Source: Euwallacea fornicatus (Eukaryota; Arthropoda; Insecta; Coleoptera; Curculionidae). Taken from it: 64,000 nucleotides of DNA. The notes beneath the pieces were generated by a model. The model did no database searches, had not been told where the DNA came from, and was given only the letters and a program-made list of their open reading frames with translations. A program made the position numbers and the translations under genes. The stretch's first letter is position 1; each line of letters opens with the position of its first letter. Where the stretch lies: NCBI RefSeq assembly GCF_040115645.1, contig NC_089547.1:5146001-5210000 (forward strand), in the 5' to 3' direction. Shown one piece after another: positions 12,401 to 23,840 of the stretch.

Positions 12401-13744
12401 AATAATGCTCCAAGGCGCCGAGTCTTTATGGGACCATAAAAATAACCTTAAAACTCTCTCAAAATCGTGAGAGTTGCTATAAAATTATCGAATTAACCGT
12501 CGATGAAGATACTTAAAAGCATGCACTAACGCCACAGTTTCTAACACAACTGAAGGAGCGTCTTGTTTTCAATAAAATGGGAGTGTGCAGCAGCAAAAAT
12601 CCGACCATTATTATGCACTCTGGATGATATTAATAAATACTAATGATCGCTGGTTTATTGAGGTCAAATCATGTTTTAACCATCGTTATCTGAATCACAT
12701 TATTATACACCGATTTATATTAGGAAAATCTTCTTCGATTTATCAAATCTCACAGTCAACACCTCAGGCTCGGATCCATTCACGTCAGAACCTATCTACC
12801 CAAATCTGGGCACTCTTTTGTCCCTGTCCAAATCCTGTCTAAATCCGTTTGTTGAAGAAGGCGAGAATAATCGTGATATCGGATCGAGATTTCAATGCGT
12901 CCTTTGTCCTTCTCGCGGAGAGTGCCCAGTCATCGTCCTATTAGCATAATGTAATAATTGTTGTCAATTTTGACGTGGCAACACGATTTTTCTCCTTGTT
13001 GCCGGGGCCTTTTTCGAGAAAGGAATCTCGCCCCTTTGGTAGATTGTCGCGGCTACGCCACTGGCAACAATCCCGCGCTGACCTTTACCATATTCGTGGG
13101 GCTTCTGGTTGCGGTAATAAATGGATTCGTTTAAATGCGGCCTAAATGTCATTATGCAAAGTTATTATTTGAAATTTATCTCGCAATGATACACAGTATT
13201 GATTAATTGTTCGACGAGACTGAAGAGGAATAGGTGTGGGTGCAGTCGGGTTATTTTCTGGTTAGTCGCGTATGTGTCAACTGCGAGGGGCTCACACGAA
13301 AATCCGGAAAGATCCATTCGTTCTCTTCACGTAGCCTCCATGCGACATCATGAGGTTGGCCGCAGCTCCTCTCTCTCGAATGGGGTCATGTCGGTCGTCA
13401 AAAACTGCGGAATTTGTGCAAACTCTTATCTTGATTTATGTACATTGTTATTGGCTTTGGCCTTGACGTTGTTCGGGTTGACTTATGATGATTGCTCGCC
13501 AGAAATTTAATTACTTTACGGAGTTGAGACAATCGGAACTTCCCCGCGACAAGAGAACCAAAGTAAGCGATAGGGGTTCGGCCGAGCCGATCGGTGTCCG
13601 CGCCGCTCGGGTTCTCCTCGTCTACTCCGGCTCTCGGCGCAGACCTCCGGAGATCCCCGATCGCGGGTATTATTCGGGGTAAGATTCGAAAGTGGCAAAT
13701 TGCCCCAGAACTTTTCTCCACGTGACCTTATTTAATAAAAAATA
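9417..13744. other. Upstream flank of drm, non-coding
   Basis: This holds the drm 5' UTR and promoter, which I could not pin to a TATA box. An AT-rich block at about 9650-10090 carries TTAATTAA-type homeodomain words and TTTATGGG. An AGAGGGCGC CTCF-like core (minus strand) lies at 10108-10116. A hairpin-like stretch with GCACATTCA/TGAGTGTGC arms occupies about 11056-11102, and an AGCCCACG/CGTGGGCT stem lies near 12123-12160. No convincing coding exon was seen. Confidence 0.55.
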
Positions 13745-14018
13745 CTCGAGAACTGATGAGGAAACTATTGACGAACAATTCAACAGAGAGAAAGCCAAAG
13801 AGTCAAATTGGCTGTTGAGTCATCCTTCTGTACCCTCGGTTCCGGTGCTTGCAGGTTGCTAGAGTATTGATCCGACAAACGCAGCAAGGACAGACTGTTG
13901 ATGGCAGATTTAACAAAGATAAAAATAAATTGAACAAGACTGGATTCAAGATGAAACCAACCTAAAGCGGAGGCGTTGAGCAATCGCCATGATACAAGTG
14001 AATACTGCAGAGAAACCT

Positions 14019-14020
<2 letters not shown>

Positions 14021-14074
<54 letters not shown>

Positions 14075-14147
14075 TGTGTGTGTGTGTGTGTATGTATGTG
14101 TGTGTGTGTGTGTGTATGTGTGTGTGTGTGTGTGTGTATGTGTGTGG
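14021..14147. repeat. TG microsatellite, compound
   Basis: About 127 bp of (TG)n interrupted by a (TGCG)n block near 14056-14074 and by TGTA units. It produces spurious long Cys-Val and Thr-His open frames on the two strands. Confidence 0.98.
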
Positions 14148-16100
14148 TACTACCGAAACCATGCCGCGCGCCACAAAAAAAAGTTTTCATTTCACTTTTC
14201 TCACTCGCCGATGACAATGTCGAAAAGTGAAAGTAAAAATGTCGGCGGTGGTACCGCCACACGCAAAACCCGAAGTTCCGGTATTGTGTACTAACCACGC
14301 CCTCGGGTTGCCTCATCAGAGGTCAAAATTATGCAACGACCCTGTATATACAATAATAATTACATTTCGCGTCGCCTCCTACGACGCCGTATACACGGCA
14401 GTACCGCGGCGAAAAAAAGACGATCGAAACGCGCGATATTTAAACAATAGTGAATATCAATGGGCCGTATACAATGGAGAGGCGTACCATCGAACCGGGG
14501 CTTTATTAGCATAAATATATGTTATTTCGCCCGGTGACATTACCGCGATGTTATATGGGGTGCGGCCAATGGTACTTTGCCCTTTGCGAGATGAAATGTT
14601 GCTTCCCATCGCCATAGGGCGGGGTACACGGTGATGCTACACATTCTTTATTGGACCACGGCCTACTGATTTAATTGAATTTATTTAAATTTCCCTTGTA
14701 AGGAGACCATTCAGTACCGCAGTACCATTTATACCCGAAACATTAGAAAAGCAGCGTATCGATTAAAATGCGGCGTAGCTGGCACGAAGCCGCGTGGCCA
14801 GATAGTGTGGTGCACACAGATGCAAATTTCCCACCCCAGAAGATGGGAACTGGGTACCACCGCAACTGTCCGTGTGAAACCCCAGGAACATCCTACTTAA
14901 TTGGATCACCATCGCAGTGAGGTAACACCACCGTGCATTGGTACTAAACGGCCGAGGGCCACCACGCATACGCCAACCACATGTGGTCGTTTAATTGGTA
15001 TCGGCGGTACCCGGTAGCTCGCGGCCAATTGTTTCACCAATACAATCGCGGTTCACCCCCACCACAATTCGTCGCGTAACCAGTAGCAACGCGTAGCGCG
15101 GTAGCCACGACTTTTATTGGTATATAGGCAGGTAGTACTCTCGATTGGTGACGTAGGTGATCCATTGTTTCTTAGTGCGTATCTACAGAGAGGACCGAAA
15201 ACCATTTGTGGATCATCTCCTGTGACTTCCTGCCCGCTTTTCAGCTCCAAACCCGGGATCGCGACCCCTCACCCCCCGTCGAGGCAGGGATCGCGCCTGC
15301 CGCCCGGGATTGACGTTTTTCGCCGGCATTTTTTTTTTTTTTAATTTATTTTCGCGCCGAACTCGCGAGTGAGACCCCTCGTTCCCGACTAATTTCGACT
15401 CGCGAATTTAATAACCCTCAACTCCGAGCAGATGTCAGACATTCCGCTCGGCCGATAATGTCCCTTTGGCACCTCTTCGGCCGGTTAATTGTCGAAGTTG
15501 GATGTGAGCGCACGAAAAATTGGTTGTTAATGCGATACCATCCCTCTCCCGTTCGAAAGCCGTAAATAAAAGGGTTAAATCGAAAGCAATTTATTTCGGA
15601 AATTAGAAACATCCTAAAAAAGAAGCGGAATAATTTACATCAATAAACGTTTACCTTTGGGCTGTCACAAAAAAAAAAGAACTCGCATATAATAAGCATA
15701 AATAAGTACTTTTCGGAGGCTGTCGCCTTGGGAGCTGCCGCTATGGACGTTCAGAGAAACGCGTTTTCGGTGAATTTCTGGTAATCGGGAAAACGCCATT
15801 TTCGATTCGACCGGGAGATGTCAAAAAACCGGAGGAAAACAAATGACTCTCCGATAAAAAAAAAGAAGGTTTTTTGGCCGAGTTTCATGGTGCGTTTTCC
15901 TAAGAGCTTTGGGACTCTTAAAAACATTACAAACTGGAGGTATAACGTGTTTCCTACCGTTTCAATCCTGAATAAAAAGGTTAGACAAAGACACCGACAG
16001 GTCGGGTCGTTCACGACGACTAATAATAATGGTGTCAATAAAAATTCCTCGAAGAAGAACGGACAAACAACGGACCATCGCCATGTTTCCACGTCTTTTT

Positions 16101-16206
16101 TTTGAGGATGATTTTTTAATTAGTTTATCTCGTAGGTATAGACGGAGACCAGACGCCCACCATTAGCACAAATCACCGTCGATTTCGTCGATGATGGTCG
16201 CCCATT
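16101..16206 (+). repeat. 106-bp dispersed element, copy A
   Basis: It aligns without gaps to 17432-17537 with about 15 differences by eye (about 86% identity). The most constant part is ATAGACGGAGACC and the end GTCGATGATGGTCGCC. Same orientation as copy B, about 1.33 kb away. Confidence 0.85.
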
Positions 16207-17431
16207 CTTTCGGTAAGACAAAAAAAATTTATATATGTACATACACGTGCAACACTGTGCGCGAGAAATCCGGCAACCTTGAGAAATATCTCGAAAAAGG
16301 CGCAGATTATTAAAAAAACAAAAAAAAAAAGGGAGAACTGCTGAGGATGAAACTGTCAACAGACAATTCAACAGAAACAAAAACCGGAGAGAAACATTGG
16401 TGACGTTCGGGGGCAAAGCCTCGGGAGTTTTCCCCCGATTGCCCTCAGTTAAGCCTCGCGACGAAAACTGTCGGGGAAGTACATACTCGGAAACTGACAA
16501 GGAAAGAACGATCGACAAACGATTAAATAAATTCAACGGGAGGGAAGCCGGAGAGTAAGAGGAGCCCGACCGGCAAAAAAGAGGGCAACTTGGCCGTTAC
16601 GTCATCCCTCCATGGCCTCGAATCGGGCACCTATTGGTTGCCGGGGCGGCGCTCCTGCAAGTCCGGCAGAGAGCGGGAAGTGAGGTTAGTTTGATGACTG
16701 ACGATTGCCGGAGGCAGAGCCGAGCAAACGGGGAACTGAAGGTGCGAGAAAACGCTGAAGTGAAGAAAAATGGCGCATTGCTCAACGAGTGAGGAGAATG
16801 GCATTCCTTATCTCTGACAGAATAGTCTTTATGAGGATTTATCGCTAATCACGCTCGCACACGTTCCGCTTCGAGAGTGTACGATTTTATTGTGGAATAC
16901 ACAAAACCACCTAAACAGGCAATAATCAATTTCCATCAATACTTATCCCCCCCCGCCCCACCTTCCCGCGAGGAGTAATACGAAAAACACTCAACTTTTT
17001 TTCCCATGACTGGCACTTTTCTAAATGGAATAAAAAGAAAAGAAAAAAAAAAGAAAAAGAAAGACGAGCCAATAGTTGAATAATAACGTTGGATAACGCA
17101 TTTGTCTAACAGCATCGGCATGAGACCCGACTGCGCCGCTGGCCCCGGCGAGCCACCACTGCAATTTCCACGCTAAATTCGTATATGGCACTTCGACCAT
17201 TATTTTACATTCGGCCCTGCCACCATCGGTGCGACGCGCAAGTGATTCGCAATTGTTTGTTTACAGTTGTCATGGCGACACAGGGTTGCGGATAATCCGA
17301 TGCGTCGAGAGCGTACGCAGGAGCGAAGTCGTTTGCGCATTGCGGCGGTCTAAGGGTGGGAGCGCGACGCGCCGCTCCCAAGGGAACTCGAGTGTCCTTC
17401 AACCGGGGACCTGACCGCTTCCCCCCCGGGG

Positions 17432-17537
17432 TTTGAGGACGATTTCTTAATTAGCTCATTCCGAGGGCATAGACGGAGACCGGACGCCCACCATAAGCAC
17501 ACATCACCTTCGACTTCGTCGATGATGGTCGCCTATT
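17432..17537 (+). repeat. 106-bp dispersed element, copy B
   Basis: Second copy of the element at 16101-16206. The homology fades on both sides, with A/T-rich, unrelated sequence on the right of each copy. This suggests two separate insertions or the two ends of one element about 1.4 kb long. Confidence 0.85.
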
Positions 17538-17540
17538 ATT

Positions 17541-20500
17541 ATAGCACAATAAAAAATAATATAATGTCACTGATGACGGTCAGGTCGGTCTTATGGGAGG
17601 TCCGATGGCGGGAATTCGATTTTGAAAATTGCCACCCGTGGGATCGATGGGTGTCACACGAGTGAGGCGCTTTCCGATTGTCCCGTCCTAATGGGGGGAA
17701 AAAAATCGCGCCTTAGTGCTGAAATCCTTCGACATAAATCACAATAAAGTTAAGTAAAGACACATTTACGCATCCAAACAGCATCGTTTAATAGCTGTCA
17801 GATTAGTCTGATCGTAAAGATAAGCATCGCCGGTTGAATCGCAGTTTGTCAGGCCGTGATGTGTGGCAACTTTACGGTATAATAACAGTTTGACTTATTT
17901 GACGAAAAATTGTGACTTATCACTGACTGATGACTCGTTACGACCGGCCATAAATCACCCGACTTGTCCTTTTGTCTATGGGTTCTGCATTTCAGGTGTT
18001 TGTCCAAGATAATGCCAGACTTTTGCTTTTTCCGACGTTTATGTACTCAAGCTTTATTTTTGGGTTCTTCAAATATTTGCTCGCTGATAATGTGCTTTCA
18101 TGAGCACATATACGAGATCTTGCTGGAATGTCAGAAATCTTTTTGTTTAACTTTGGGTTACATGACGATTTTATGCTTCGGCAAACAAGCGATGGAAATT
18201 GGTATGGCGAAATATGGGGAATTCACCGGACAAAAACCATCGCTCCCCCCTCCCCTCCCCCCTACCCACCGATCAGAACAATTTAGCAACACTATAATTG
18301 CTCGCCTCGCATTCGAATCAACAATAAAATTATATATCCAGCTCGCATCAACAAATTACCGTCTATGTGTTAGCATAACAATTAAAATAAGCAATAATTT
18401 CATATAAGACTAATTGCGATGCGTGCTTGGCAGCCTTGTGTTGCCACTGCCATGAAGGAGCGTTGCATGCAAATTTATGTCGATTACGAAAAGTGGATGA
18501 TTCGGCTGTTTTGCTATAGATTGTAGATAATCGTTTTGTTTGTCTTTGCTGCCAGACGTGCGAATAAGGCTAGAAGTCGTGAGTATTCGAATATACCGCG
18601 AGTTCGCGTGGAAACAGGACGCACTGGCTGCCCATCGGACTCCGCGTCGGACGGCCGGAATGCAGCCAGGTGCAAAGATGCATAATTCGGCCAAATAAAT
18701 AAATCTGGAGTGTCACAGTTCAGAAGTTCGAAAATATACAGGGGGTTTCCTTTAAAAAAGCCTCGTTTCACGCTTGCCACTGGGATTATGCCGAAGGACT
18801 ACTGCCGGGGACTGCGGAGACTTTGGCCCCGGTTTTCTGTAAATTGCGCCATATCTCGAAAAGCGGCGGAGGCCGATTCGGTGAGACTCAAAGTAGTCGC
18901 TCAGGAGGCCCCAGTTTGACGGGCCGAGTTACGCACCTGCGAATGGAACGACCTGCATAGCAAAAATGGCGGCACCCCGGAAAGTTTCCACTCGGAGTCT
19001 TCTCTTGAAGACGAATATACGCTCGGATTCGCAAACGCTAGTTTTCAAGGGGACACGTTTTCTTACATATTTGGACGTCCTCCGCTCCCACACCCGCAAG
19101 GGCGCCCTCAACATCTTAAATGACGAGGGATGGCCGAGTGATTTTGCCGCCAAATGCGTATTTGTTGAAAAAATGGGAGGTTTCCATTTAAAATATTTAG
19201 GACTTTCCTTTAATTTTGGAATGACAATTTTGAGCGACCCTTTTTAAAGCCCGCACGCGGCTGCGTGACTCAGCTCACTGCTCCAAGGGAAGTAACGCGT
19301 TTCGTGCAATTACGCAAAATTTCATGGCAAAACACTCGGCCATTTTAGAGGTATTGAAAAATGCAGTAATGGCCGCAGTTGTCATTTTTTTTTGAAAATT
19401 CTAAATATCTCCAAAACTGTCAAATTTAGGCATAGAGCATTATGCATGAGAGCTATTCGCAATGCTTCGCAGATTTGAAATTTGACATGATGTACAGGGC
19501 GTTTAAAGTAAGAGAGTCGACATTCGTTTCCCCGAATGTGGTGTAATCAACAATTCGCCTCCACTCGAGTATCGTAACCGAATTTTATCTCTTTCCCAGT
19601 CCGAGTTTTCGAGATATGAATGGACGCCCATATACGCAGGACACCCTGTTGGCTCGGGCCAGGTAGGCGCTACGGACGCATACGTATGGCTGAAATCACG
19701 TGACTTTTTATCCACGTCGCAGGCTTCATGTCAGCAGTGATGCCACATATTTGCAAAATTCATATGCAGGAACGACGGTACAAGCTCCCTACACCGGCTG
19801 CTGGACATTGCACCAATAGCAACGATAACGACACCGATAATGGATAGCGAAGATACGCATTTTAGTTTTCAAAAGAACAAGATCTGCCGCTAAAAATTAA
19901 GCCAAAACGTCAAACAAATCGAGCGGCAACGGCGCAAAACTCGGGTTATTTTTGACATTCAGAGGTATCTTCATTCTTGTTTAGCGCATTAGATTTGTAT
20001 GACTGTCACTTTGCGTGATCGTTGCATTTTGTGACGTGAATAAAGAGCCACGTGATTCGAACCTTAACGGCTAAAACCGCATTTAATGGGTGATCACCGA
20101 AAGGAACCTCCCGATAGGCGACGAGCCGTGAACGTAGGGCGTCGATTGAACAATTTGCTATTTACGATCAAACATCTACCAAACCGATAACAGCTGCGAC
20201 GCTGAATTTATCAAAGACATGCCCCTGGTATTGTAACGCCTACTCGAGCTTCCTAAACGCACACCCTGTAGACAGTACACGAACGGGACGTATTTTCGCT
20301 ACGTAGGTCGTCCTTGCAGGTTATTGCAAAGAGAATGGGACAATTGCACCTGCTAAGAACATGCACAGCACCTACAATTGTCCGGAGCTCGTACCTGCCA
20401 CTAATGACTGTCGCATTGCAAATGAACGTTGAATGTGCGACTCCGCTTATCCAGGGGCTGCCGTAAACGTTCTAGGAATACGCACCAACTGACCATTAGT

Positions 20501-23500
20501 TAAGTCCCTGCGTTCAGTGGCGCGGCATAATGGCACTGGCAATCGCACTTAACCCATAAACTCCCAGGTCTCTTAATTTTCGTGTGACGCTCGACATTCG
20601 TGAAATTCCAATCAGATGATAACCGTTAAAAACCTGCGTTCCGCCTCATTATCCTGCTCTAAATTCCGCATAAATCCATCTAATAACCAAATAGTCCCTT
20701 GCGGTTTCGGTCATCACCATCATCGGCACCTGTTCTCGAACTGTTCAAAGCCCCAAAGCTTACGCCTTTGCACTACCGGTGTTACCCGCCTCTTTGTTGA
20801 TACCTCTCGAGCTTTGGGAATTTCCAAGAATGGCCGAGTGTGCGACAAGGTCCGCCACGCGGGTGCGAGAGAGACGGCAGGTGCCCCAGAGAAGAAGGAA
20901 AACGACTAAGCAGTCTAAGCTGGTTGCCACCGGTGTTACACTAGGTGTGTTAAGAGCGGTCGAACGCGGCCCGCTTTCGGGCGTTTCACACCGAGGAAAA
21001 TTCAATCGGAGCAGCTGTCAATCATGGCGAACTGACAGCGAGTCTCGCGCATTACAAATGGAAAAATTATTAAATTTATTCGAATCGAATCCCCCGCACG
21101 GCCACTACCGGATAGCCATTTTATGGTTCGGACTGTGCTCAGCTCCATCAAGGGGCCAATTATACTATTATTACTATTTTATGCAAAGAGCAGTTTCGTA
21201 AAATCGGCCCATAAATTATCTTTTAACGTCCATTAGGAGCCGTTTTCGGTGGAATTATGTAATGGCTCACTAAACGTGGAAGTTGCATTAATGGCGGCCC
21301 ACGCACCTCTCTTTTGACACAACCTGTATATCGCCGCTGTGATTTTTTCTACAGTCATGTATTATTCATGGTTTGGCTGTTTTTCGTGTTTTGGTGTATG
21401 CGAGAATATCAATGTGAAACGTTAGTAGAAGTCGTTAACACTCTGTGTTTTCGACTTAATTACCGGTGGAATATGGAGGCAGCCAGTGGAGGTTTCGCTG
21501 GGTGAGCACGCGGAATAGCGCCCCATCGCATGAAGTATGGGGGTACTCAAGGAATAATTGAGATAATTTCAGAGTACTTTAAGAGAATACGAAAGGAAGA
21601 GAACAATCAGGACCGGAAAGTGGCAGAAACGGGACCTGCATAGTCCCAATGAGCTGCACAGCATCGCTGTCCTCCATGGGTGCCGCCGTGTGCGGACACT
21701 CAAGTTCAGGTTTTCTGGTGAATTGGACGCGAAAACCTGTCCGCATAAGGATATGCACGCAAGAATTGATTGAAGGATCAGAATCGTAGTACCGATCGAA
21801 ATTTCGAAAATTCGTGGAAGCTCTGAGATGAGTCGTACGTCGCTTTCGTAAATACTGCAATGAGACGGTAAAAACGTATAAATAAAAAAGCGAAGCAACA
21901 TAAAGGGGGTACAAGAGCTCACAGGAACGTGAAAAGAATGGTCTTTTAACGTTTAAAATTCGCAGGAGCTCCGGGAAACGCCGCGCGCCGCTGATCGTCG
22001 CCGACGCTGTTACTCCATACCCTCATTCAGCAATTCTGCGGGCGAAAATTGGGGTTGTACCATGAGGCGAATAGCAAAACAATAAAATCGGGTTTTTATT
22101 GACTTTTTATATCTTCTTAATTTTTAGTTAATTTTTCACATCGTCCGGGATGGAACGCTTATGCGGGCGTTATGACCGCAAAATCCGCAGATTTGACAAA
22201 ACGCTTTACGCGCTTTCATAGCCCAAGAAACACAGCGGCGTGTCCGGGTTGTTAGGGCTTCGCCGAAAACAGGAAATTATTGCCGTGAATTTTTCCGAAT
22301 TCGAACGCGTCCGGACGCGACCCTGGCACTCCTAACACCGCCATAAAATCGAGATATTTTATGGTTAATTGTTGTTGCCCTAACCTCCCGAGAGCCGTGA
22401 AGCGCTCACACACCTCCTAAAACTTAATATTAAGTGATTTTCTTGTCACAATCTCTTAAGTACGTCCTTGGTGTCGGTGAAAATTTCGTAAAACTGGCAG
22501 CTGCGAAACGCAGTGGCACACTTAGACCTGCGGGGCCATTGTGAAATTTGTAAAACGCGTGAAAGCCACGAGGAACGAAGCACGCCGCTGCTTTTCTCAT
22601 TGAAAGATCGCAAGTTCTGGTTTCGAAAAATAGAGTTGAGGGGGATGAAGCGCACCCCAACGCGGAGTTCGAAATGGTCCGAATGTCGAAGAGAAAAATT
22701 TAGTTTGTTCCTATTAATTCTTAACAAATTGCAGAAGGAACGCCAGAGGTTTTGGTGGAACTTGCAACGGCAGTAACACTGTTCATTGAGGATCTGGCAA
22801 GAGTCTTGGGTGATTTGAAAACATGCATTTGAAGCCGGTAAAACAGGGGCGGCCGCACGCAGCTTTGAACGATTAAAAAAATCGTATGTAAGGATTCAAG
22901 TGATATTTACCTCGAATGGGAAATTAACGTTAGCGCACAACAGTTTCAGGTCTTCGGGGCTCCACTGAAATACAGAAAGTTTGCACCCTGATTAGTGAAA
23001 CCCCGGTCACGTGCGATTGGAAAATTTTCAAAAATTCAAGACTTATTGAGACGCTACTGGAACGCGCACATTGATTATTAACTGAAAAATGAAGATGTTT
23101 CGCTTTTGATGTTCATGCAGATACTTGAGAAATATCAGAGAATTGCTGTAATGATTGCCCGAAACTGATTTTTGTACGTTTTCGACGTATGTCACCCTGT
23201 AGACCCGAATAGATCGGTCCTGTTAAACACGTTTTTAGGTGGTGTTAACGATGGCAAACATGCAATTTTCTTATCAGTAAAATTATAAGTGAACCGTGCG
23301 CAAAGCAACGAATTTTCGCACGCAATTTCCTCAATAAATCCTAGTTACGTGTGCGTTCGTACCGCCTTAACAAGAATTCGAAACTATGCAAATACTTTAA
23401 TACACTCAAAGGCAAGAACTGCGAGACGGTTTTATCGGATTATTAAAAAAAATGATCTACAGCACGTTCCGGACCGTTTCATTGCTGCAAAACAACAACT

Positions 23501-23840
23501 GTACTTCCCCACGAGAAACAGCAACAAACATCACATACCATATCACGACCAACAGCCCATAAATTCTCTTTAACAACCGCACAGTACAACTCAAAAATGT
23601 TCGTCTCAAACTCCAAAAAAAAAAAAAGAAAAAAACCAATAAGAATCACTTACCTTGTTAATTTTTCGAATCTCGCTCCACCTTAACCCAACGAACGCAC
23701 CAACCCAAAAAAATATCTCAAAAACTGCAACAGCAACTTCTATCTCGCAGCGAGAGCTACAAAACTACTGATCTTAGCTCTAAAAAGCTTCTGTGCCTAT
23801 CCACAAATGGTAGTTCAATGGTTCACTTAAGAAGTCGCTA
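17541..23840. other. Non-coding, with transposon-like debris
   Basis: No supported gene. TACAGGG or CACCCTGT ends occur near 18737, 19493, 19641, 20261 and 23193. Words of the type ATATCTCGAAAA / TTTCGAGATAT, common in insect repeats, flank them (18850, 19400, 19610, 23710). The open frame at 17964-18407 has no recognisable domain and its composition gives no support. Confidence 0.5.
18737..19649. mobile_element. Candidate non-autonomous element bounded by ACAGGG...CCCTGT
   Basis: The left edge reads TACAGGGGGTTTCC and the right edge GGACACCCTGTT, which are inverted relative to each other. A further TACAGGGCGTTTAAAG at 19493 makes a smaller inner unit, 19493-19649. There is no transposase and I could not see target-site duplications. 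The call rests on recurrence of this end motif across the desert. Confidence 0.35.

Larger units (their letters stand above)
13745..17540. repeat. Region of degenerate dispersed repeats
   Basis: Several parts resemble each other. A motif GAGAACTGaTGAGGA followed by ACAATTCAACAGA occurs at 13751-13802 and again at 16335-16393. A third, more diverged copy at about 16490-16660 also shares the TTGGCyGTTrmGTCATCC stretch with 13809-13830. A separate 106-bp element is present at 16101-16206 and 17432-17537. The microsatellite at 14021-14147 and a GGTACC cluster at 14240-15125 lie in between. These look like remnants of non-autonomous transposable elements; no transposase was seen. Confidence 0.6.

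Noticed and set aside
13780..14316. Long Thr-His and Cys-Val open frames on both strands
   Set aside because: They are translations of the TG microsatellite in different frames.
17964..18407. 147-residue plus-strand open frame rich in Cys and Phe
   Set aside because: No recognisable domain and AT-rich composition; the end is low complexity.
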